A stretch of DNA of 64,000 bases, taken from assembly GCF_036226665.1 (NCBI RefSeq), contig NZ_CP109007.1:6634001-6698000 (forward strand). Reading direction: 5' to 3'. Shown here in pieces: positions 59,147-64,000 of this stretch (positions are counted from its first letter, which is position 1; each line of letters opens with the position of its first letter). The notes under the pieces are model-generated. The model was not told the DNA's origin. It did not search any database and saw only the letters and a program-made list of their open reading frames with translations. The DNA is from Streptomyces sp. NBC_00691 (GTDB lineage: Bacteria; Actinomycetota; Actinomycetes; Streptomycetales; Streptomycetaceae). The translations under genes were made by a program, and so were the position numbers.

Positions 59147-59791
59147 ATGGACGTCCTGACAGACAACTTCTCGCTCTACGCCGAGGGATTCCTCGGCACC
59201 GTCGAACTCACCGTCTACGCCTCGGCGCTGGCACTGGTCCTGGGCTTCCTCATGGCCTCGTTCCGGGTCGCCCCCGTGGGTTCCTTCCGGGTCTTCGGCA
59301 CGGTCTGGGTCACCGTCCTGCGCAACACCCCGCTGACGCTGCTGTTCTTCGCCGTCATGCTGGGCCTGCCCCGGTTCGGACTGGTGCTGCCCTTCAAGCT
59401 GTTCGCCGTCCTCGCACTCGGCTGCTACACCTCGGCCTTCATCTGCGAGGTGCTGCGCTCCGGCATCAACACGGTGCCGCGCGGCCAGGGCGAGGCCGCC
59501 CGCAGTCTGGGGATGAGCTTCACCCAGACCCTCGGCACGGTGGTCCTGCCCCAGGCCTTCCGCACGGTCATCCCGCCGATCGGCTCCACCCTGATCGCCC
59601 TCGCCAAGAACTCCGCCATCGCCGGAGCGTTCAGCGTCACCGAACTCCTCGGCACCTACAAGACCTTGAGCGAACTCGGCTACAACATCGTCTGGACCTT
59701 CGTCTGGATCGCCGTCGGATACCTCATCATCACCCTCACCATCAGCGCCCTCTTCAACGTCCTCGAGAAGCGCTGGGGAGTCGCCCGATGA
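59147..59791 (+). CDS. gluC: Glutamate ABC transporter permease (first)
   Basis: A 214-residue HisM/GluC-type permease with about five transmembrane helices. The coupling motif GEAARSLGMSFTQTLGTVVLPQA (cited in part) lies near residue 112, and RNTPLTLLFFAVMLG is the amino-acid permease hallmark near residue 60. GAGAGGAGC precedes the ATG by about 8 nt. Its stop overlaps the ATG of the next permease (ATGA). Confidence 0.93.
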   Translation: MDVLTDNFSLYAEGFLGTVELTVYASALALVLGFLMASFRVAPVGSFRVFGTVWVTVLRNTPLTLLFFAVMLGLPRFGLVLPFKLFAVLALGCYTSAFICEVLRSGINTVPRGQGEAARSLGMSFTQTLGTVVLPQAFRTVIPPIGSTLIALAKNSAIAGAFSVTELLGTYKTLSELGYNIVWTFVWIAVGYLIITLTISALFNVLEKRWGVAR

Positions 59792-60645
59792 CCGATTCCA
59801 CCGCCCTCTACGACATCCCCGGGCCGCACGCCCGGCGGCGCCACCTCCTCTACGGCGTCGCGTCCACCCTGGTGATCCTCGCGCTGGCCGGCTGGATCCT
59901 CTATCTCCTCTTCGACAACGACCAGTTCACCTCGACCAAATGGTCGCCCTTCCTCTACAAGGGCATCCAGGAGCTGCTGCTCGAAGGGCTCGGCAACACG
60001 CTCAAGGCCTTCGCCTACGCCTCGGTGCTGTCGCTCGCCCTCGGCGCGGTCCTCGCCACCGGACGCCTCTCCGAACACCGGGCGCTCCGCTGGATCTCGA
60101 CCCTGCTCGTCGAGTTCTTCCGCGCCATGCCCGTCCTTGTGATGATCTTCTTCATCTTCGTGGCTCTCAAGGTGCAGGCCCTGCCCGCCCTCGTCGCCGG
60201 ACTCACCCTCTACAACGGCTCGGTCCTCGCGGAGGTCTTCCGCACCGGCATCCACTCCGTGGCACGCGGGCAGGGCGAGGCCGCGTACGCCCTCGGCATG
60301 CGCAAGACGCAGGTCATGACCTACGTCCTGGTGCCACAGGCCGTCCGCGCGATGCTCCCGGCCATCATCAGTCAGCTGGTGGTCGCCCTCAAGGACACCT
60401 CGCTCGGATTCCTCATCACCTACGAGGAGTTCCTCCACGCGGGCAAACTGATCGCCTCCAACCTGGACTACGACCTGCCGTTCATCCCGGTCGTCCTGGT
60501 GATCTCACCGATCTACATCGGGATGTGCATGCTGCTCTCCTGGTTCGCCACCTGGGTGGCCCGCAGGGAACGCCGCAGCCCGAAGACGAAGGCCGTGGAC
60601 GTCGGTCCGGCCGAACCAGAGACGCTGCTGCCGGGACCGCAGTAG
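59788..60645 (+). CDS. gluD: Glutamate ABC transporter permease (second)
   Basis: A 285-residue permease starting at ATG 59788, overlapping the stop of gluC. After a 25-residue basic N-terminus there are about five to six transmembrane helices; the family motifs FFRAMPVLVMIFFIF and GQGEAAYALGMRKTQVM are clear. The C-terminal tail is basic and Pro-rich. With GluC it forms the heterodimeric channel. Confidence 0.93.
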   Translation: MTDSTALYDIPGPHARRRHLLYGVASTLVILALAGWILYLLFDNDQFTSTKWSPFLYKGIQELLLEGLGNTLKAFAYASVLSLALGAVLATGRLSEHRALRWISTLLVEFFRAMPVLVMIFFIFVALKVQALPALVAGLTLYNGSVLAEVFRTGIHSVARGQGEAAYALGMRKTQVMTYVLVPQAVRAMLPAIISQLVVALKDTSLGFLITYEEFLHAGKLIASNLDYDLPFIPVVLVISPIYIGMCMLLSWFATWVARRERRSPKTKAVDVGPAEPETLLPGPQ

Positions 60646-60682
60646 CGAGCGAGGGCCGCACCCGCCCGGCAGCAGCCGGTGA

Positions 60683-62251
60683 TCACTCCTTCCGCAGCGG
60701 TACCGACACGTACGACGGGTCGGCCGAGGGGGAGGAGAAGGTCAGCTGCGCGCCGGTCGGGTTGTGCTCGATGTAGAGCGGGTCGACCGTGTCGACGACC
60801 AGCGCGAGGCGATGGCCCGCCGGGACGTCGTACGCCGTGGAGAAGAGATCCAGATCGACGCCGAACGCCTTGCCCGGGGTCCTGTCGTGGAAGGTGTACG
60901 GGGCGTTGCTGACGAGCTTGCCGACGCCGAGCGGACCCACGTCGTAGAGGTACGCGACGAGGGTGCCGCTCTCCGCGGTGGAGGTGACGGTGGTGTGCAC
61001 CTTCACGGTGCCGCGCACCCGCTGCGGGGTGTCGTACCGCTCCGACTGCCAGACGCCGGCGAAGGCGCGGGGGAGGAGGGGGACGGAGACGACGGGCGGG
61101 GTGCGGAGGAACTGGTCCAGGAGGTTGGTGAGCAGGGTGATGCCCCCGTTGGCTCCGGAGTCGACGTTCGTCCAGACCCGCTGCGTACCGCCGAGGTCGA
61201 ACTTCCGCTGGTTCGCGTGCACGGACCTCCAGTCGGCGTAGCCCTCGTAGCCGCCGGTGGAGCGGGACGCGAGCTGGACCGGCTGCTCGCGGTCGATGCC
61301 GTTGTCGACGCCCTTGAGGTAGTGGTCGAACCAGCGGTGGGCGCTGGTCCAGGTGTCGTTCGGCAGTCCGAACAGGCCGGTGGCCTCGGCGGTGGCGTGG
61401 TCGCCGGGGCGGAACTCCAGACGCTTGGGGCCGGTGAGCTTCTCGAAGAAGCTCGCGTACTGGTTGGGCGGGAAGATGGTGTCGCCCCAGGCGTTGCCGA
61501 GCATGATCGCGGCGCCGTTGGCGTTGATCCGGTCCAGCTGCTCGGCGGGGGAGCGCTTGCGGCCCCAGGCGATCATGTCCTCCTCCTTGTCCAGGTTGGA
61601 GGAGAGGAAGTCGCCCAGGATCTGCTGGAGTTCGGGGCCGGGACGGCCGGTGAGGTAGCCGGCGCCGCCGAGCAGTGCGGCGGCCTGGACGTGCTGGGTG
61701 CGGCCGCTGTAGATGGACTCGATGAGGTCGGCCCAGCCGCTGAGCGCGGCGACGGCCTTGATCCGCGGGTCGTGGGCGGCGGCGAGGAGGCTGATCCCGG
61801 CGCCGTACGAGACGCCCGCCATGCCGATGTGGGCGGGGTCGGCGCCGGTATTGGCGAGGGCCCAGTCGATCACCTTGGAGGCGTCGGCGATGTCCTTGGG
61901 CCCCGCGGTCTCGATCTCACCGCCGGACTGCCAGAAGCCGCGCGAGTTGTAACTCACCACGATGTACCCGGAGTCGGCGAGCAGCTTCGCCTGCACGAGG
62001 TATTCGACCTGCGGCATGGCCCAGCTGGTGGGCAGCACGATCAGCGGGTGGCGGGTGGTGTCGGTGGACCCGGCGGGGGTGACGACGTTCGCCTTGAGGA
62101 CGGTGCCGCCCTCTCCCACGATGTCGACGAAGCGGATGCCGGTGCCGGCGGTCTCTCCGGCCTCGCTCGCCTGGGCGGCGGGTGAGAGCCCGAGGGCCGT
62201 CCCGGCCACGAGGGCGGCCGAGACGGCGAGGGCCAGGGGTGTGCGTCGCAC
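60683..62251 (-). CDS. Secreted CocE/NonD-family alpha/beta hydrolase (S15-type peptidase fold)
   Basis: A 522-residue exported hydrolase. A Sec signal peptide (MRRTPLALAVSAALVAGTAL, cleavage near QASEA, about residue 29) is followed by the alpha/beta-hydrolase domain. Nucleophile: GMAGVSYGAG (Ser near residue 147); acid in NAWGDTIFPP; His in PGDHATAEATG. A C-terminal jelly-roll of about 170 residues (TVKVHTTVTSTAESGTLVAYLYDVG region) matches the X-Pro dipeptidyl peptidase C-terminal domain. It probably cleaves an ester or a proline-containing peptide outside the cell. The divergent gap to the second P450 contains GTAAC palindromes. Confidence 0.9.
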   Translation of the reverse strand: MRRTPLALAVSAALVAGTALGLSPAAQASEAGETAGTGIRFVDIVGEGGTVLKANVVTPAGSTDTTRHPLIVLPTSWAMPQVEYLVQAKLLADSGYIVVSYNSRGFWQSGGEIETAGPKDIADASKVIDWALANTGADPAHIGMAGVSYGAGISLLAAAHDPRIKAVAALSGWADLIESIYSGRTQHVQAAALLGGAGYLTGRPGPELQQILGDFLSSNLDKEEDMIAWGRKRSPAEQLDRINANGAAIMLGNAWGDTIFPPNQYASFFEKLTGPKRLEFRPGDHATAEATGLFGLPNDTWTSAHRWFDHYLKGVDNGIDREQPVQLASRSTGGYEGYADWRSVHANQRKFDLGGTQRVWTNVDSGANGGITLLTNLLDQFLRTPPVVSVPLLPRAFAGVWQSERYDTPQRVRGTVKVHTTVTSTAESGTLVAYLYDVGPLGVGKLVSNAPYTFHDRTPGKAFGVDLDLFSTAYDVPAGHRLALVVDTVDPLYIEHNPTGAQLTFSSPSADPSYVSVPLRKE

Positions 62252-62338
62252 GGGTCACTCCTCACTGGGCACTGCTGGGTGGGCAGTGCGGGCGCTGATG
62301 GGGGGCAGTGAAAGTGACCCGACGGTAACCGCGAAGCC

Positions 62339-62378
62339 TTACCCGTGGTAACTGGTCGGTAAGTTACGTGCGGGTAAC
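62339..62378. promoter_or_regulatory. GGTAAC-type palindromes in the hydrolase/P450 divergent gap
   Basis: TTACC-CGT-GGTAA (62339-62351) is a perfect dyad, and GTTAC-N6-GTAAC (62363-62378) is another; a further GGTAACC is at 62324-62330. Three related elements in 55 bp, between two divergent genes, suggest a regulator operator. The regulator is not identified. Confidence 0.5.
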
Positions 62379-62383
62379 GATTG

Positions 62384-62429
62384 GTGGCGGTGTGGCGGTG
62401 TGGCGGTGTGGCGGTGTGGCGGTGTGGCG
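62384..62429. repeat. Microsatellite, five 8-bp GTGGCGGT units
   Basis: GTGGCGGT is repeated five times perfectly (62384-62423) with a partial sixth unit. It lies about 90 bp upstream of the P450 ATG. Copy number may vary by slippage, which could alter spacing between operator and gene. Confidence 0.85.
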
Positions 62430-62520
62430 CCGTCGAGCAGGGCGACGGCCTCCGCGAAGTCCGCGTGGGCCCTCTGTCGAAGTGTGCGACCAGTCCTGCG
62501 AAAACCGCCTCCGACCTGTC

Positions 62521-63816
62521 ATGGTGGATACGTCATCACCCCCGACGGGAGGTGCGGTGGAGGAATCGAGCGGCGTACCCGACGTCTTCGACCCACGGAT
62601 CTACGCGACCGGGATCCCGCACGACCGCTTCCGTGTGCTGCGTGATCACGCCCCTGTCGCCTGGCAGGAGGAGCCCGAGATCCTGGGCTGGCCCGCCGGT
62701 CCCGGATTCTGGGCCGTCACCCGGCACGCCGACGTCGTCCGGGTGCTCAAGGACTCCGGTACGTACTCCTCGTGCCTCGGTGCCACCCAGATCCGCGACC
62801 CCGACCCCGCCGACCTGCCCTTCATCCGCCGCATGATGCTCAATCAGGACCCGCCGGAACACGGCAGGCTGAGGCGACTCGTGAGCCGGGCCTTCACCCC
62901 GGGGCGGATCGAGCGGTTCGGTGCCACCGCGCGCGAACGGGCCCGGCAACTGCTCGCGAAGGCGATCGGGACCGGGGGCGAGGTGGACCTCGTCCAGACG
63001 GTCACCGACGACTACGCCCTGCTCAATCTCACCGATCTGCTCGGCGTGCCCCCGAGCGACCGGGGCCTGCTGCACACCTGGACCGAGCGGGTCATCGCCT
63101 ACCAGGACCCCGACGAACCGCCCGTCCTCGACGACGAGGGGAGGCCGGTCGATCCGCGCTCTCCCGCCATGCTGGCCGAGATGTTCGCCTACGCGCAGGA
63201 ACTCGCCGCCCACAAACGCGAGCATCCGGCCGACGACATCATGAGCGCGCTCGCCGCGTCCGAACTCGCCGACGCGGAGCTGGAGATGTTCTTCTTCCTG
63301 CTGACCGTCGCCGGGAACGACACGGTCCGCAGCGCCGCTCCCGGCGGACTCCTCGCCCTCGCCGAACACCCCGACGAACAGCGGAGATGGTGGAGGGGCG
63401 AGGTCGGCACCGACACGGCGGTGGACGAACTCCTGCGCGTCCATCCGCCCGTGCTCTCGTTCCGCCGCACGGCCGCCGTCGACACCGAACTCGCCGGGCG
63501 GACGATCCGTCGCGGCGACAAGGTCGTCGTCCTCCACGCCTCCGCCAACCACGACGAGCGCGTCTTCGCCGACCCGCACCGGCTCGACCTCGGCCGGAGC
63601 CCCAACCCCCACGTGTCCTTCGGTGACGGCCCGCACGTCTGCCTCGGCGCGCACTTCGCCCGGCTTCAGCTGCGCGTGCTCCACGAGGAGGTGCGCCGGG
63701 CCTGCCCCGGCGGCCTGGAGCTCTCCGGCCCGCCCCGCCGCCTCGTCTCCAACTTCATCAACGGCATCACGTCGCTGCCGGTACGACGACCGGGGCCGTC
63801 CGCGCCGCGCGGGTGA
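62521..63816 (+). CDS. Cytochrome P450 (CYP125/142-like, AGNDT type)
   Basis: A 431-residue P450 with the I-helix motif VAGNDTVRSA (AGNDT, residues 264-268), ExxR (E303-R306) in DELLRVHPP, then SFRRTA, and the haem loop SFGDGPHVCLGAHFA with Cys374. The AGNDT and FRRTA wording resembles the steroid/terpene-oxidising CYP124/125/142 group more than the polyketide P450s, but the substrate is unknown. ATG 62521 is used. Its 3' end overlaps a convergent gene by 50 bp. Confidence 0.92.
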   Translation: MVDTSSPPTGGAVEESSGVPDVFDPRIYATGIPHDRFRVLRDHAPVAWQEEPEILGWPAGPGFWAVTRHADVVRVLKDSGTYSSCLGATQIRDPDPADLPFIRRMMLNQDPPEHGRLRRLVSRAFTPGRIERFGATARERARQLLAKAIGTGGEVDLVQTVTDDYALLNLTDLLGVPPSDRGLLHTWTERVIAYQDPDEPPVLDDEGRPVDPRSPAMLAEMFAYAQELAAHKREHPADDIMSALAASELADAELEMFFFLLTVAGNDTVRSAAPGGLLALAEHPDEQRRWWRGEVGTDTAVDELLRVHPPVLSFRRTAAVDTELAGRTIRRGDKVVVLHASANHDERVFADPHRLDLGRSPNPHVSFGDGPHVCLGAHFARLQLRVLHEEVRRACPGGLELSGPPRRLVSNFINGITSLPVRRPGPSAPRG

Positions 63817-64000
63817 CATCGGCCACCAGCTCCACCACATCAGGGCCGTACGCCTGGGAGTTGACGACCTTGAGGAGCACCACGAAGGACCCGGATCGGT
63901 GCAGTCCCGCCAACTCCTCGTAGTGGCGTGCGAGATAGCGGGTCGCCGCCTGGTTGGTGATCGCCCGCTGTCCGCAGAAGAGGAACACCGGCCGGCCGCC
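63767..64000 (-). CDS. Partial gene of unknown function, truncated by the window edge
   Basis: The frame is open from the right edge (64000) to TGA at 63769-63767; the start lies outside. Visible: PVFLFCGQRAITNQAATRY, then a helix LARHYEELAGLHRSGSF, FVVLLKVVNSQAYGPDVVELV and an alanine-rich C-terminus. I do not recognise the family. The stop falls 50 bp inside the convergent P450 gene, so the two transcripts overlap antisense. Confidence 0.6.
   Translation of the reverse strand, partial: GGRPVFLFCGQRAITNQAATRYLARHYEELAGLHRSGSFVVLLKVVNSQAYGPDVVELVADVTRAARTAPVVVPAAT

Noticed and set aside
62384-62429. 8-bp repeats as a CRISPR array or origin iterons.
   Set aside because: Units are 8 bp with no spacers and no replication gene nearby; a simple slippage repeat explains them.

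Overview
The window is high-GC (about 72%) actinobacterial DNA and almost certainly comes from a Streptomyces chromosome. The grounds are strong G/C bias at third codon positions, frequent GTG starts, many likely leaderless promoters, a rare TTA codon in a secreted protein, an NHLM-type peptide exporter, modular type I PKS/NRPS genes and Zur-controlled ribosomal protein paralogues. No tRNA, rRNA, CRISPR array, integrase or transposase was seen.

Layout. 1-1.4 kb: the tail of a LuxR-type regulator and a cytochrome P450. 1.4-8.1 kb: a sugar-uptake locus. It holds a Gfo/Idh/MocA dehydrogenase, a divergent GntR/UTRA regulator, and an overlapping run of lipoprotein binding protein, permease, single-domain ATPase, ROK kinase and a small membrane protein; the order resembles frcBCAK of rhizobia. 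8.1-10.3 kb: a divergent MarR regulator and DHA2-type efflux pump sharing three TTGA-N5-TCAA boxes. 10.3-17.8 kb: an NHLM-type export system with a 72-residue double-glycine precursor that has no cysteine, a strong hairpin, an HlyD-like protein, a C39 peptidase-ABC transporter, a second ABC transporter with an N-terminal extension, and a secreted protein with a TTA codon. 17.9-19.6 kb: an acyl-CoA ligase.

19.7-44.4 kb, minus strand: a hybrid PKS-NRPS cluster. The first protein (34819-44394) is KSQ-AT-ACP / KS-AT-DH-ER-KR-ACP. The second (21410-34648) is KS-AT-DH-KR-ACP / KS-AT-(degenerate DH)-ACP / Cy-A-PCP-TE. Motif reading gives a propionyl starter, one fully reduced malonyl unit, one methylmalonyl unit left as an enoyl, one methylmalonyl unit left as a beta-ketone, then cysteine and heterocyclisation. 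The inferred product is a thiazoline carrying a 2,4-dimethyl-3-oxonon-4-enoyl-derived chain. A flavin monooxygenase and a small unknown protein follow. Long stretches of the KS and AT coding sequence are nearly identical between modules, a sign of homogenisation.

44.8-46 kb: an ECF sigma factor gene, a DUF2892-like membrane protein gene and a 28-codon membrane peptide. 46.2-48.7 kb: zinc-independent ribosomal paralogues (L33, L31 type B, S18) around a Zur-like box, with a CobW-like protein lacking its P-loop and, divergently, an in-frame fusion of a truncated L28 to a truncated S14. 48.9-53.8 kb: a secreted choice-of-anchor-A/SpaA-repeat protein and three membrane protein genes. 54-57.3 kb: PcaL-type fusion, metallo-beta-lactamase-fold protein, exonuclease III and a hypothetical protein. 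57.4-60.6 kb: a gluABCD-like amino-acid ABC transporter. 60.7-64 kb: a secreted CocE/NonD-type hydrolase, a second P450 and a partial gene at the right edge.

The best candidates for something undescribed are the cysteine-free NHLM peptide system, the PKS-NRPS product and the L28-S14 fusion. All product and operator assignments come from motif reading only.
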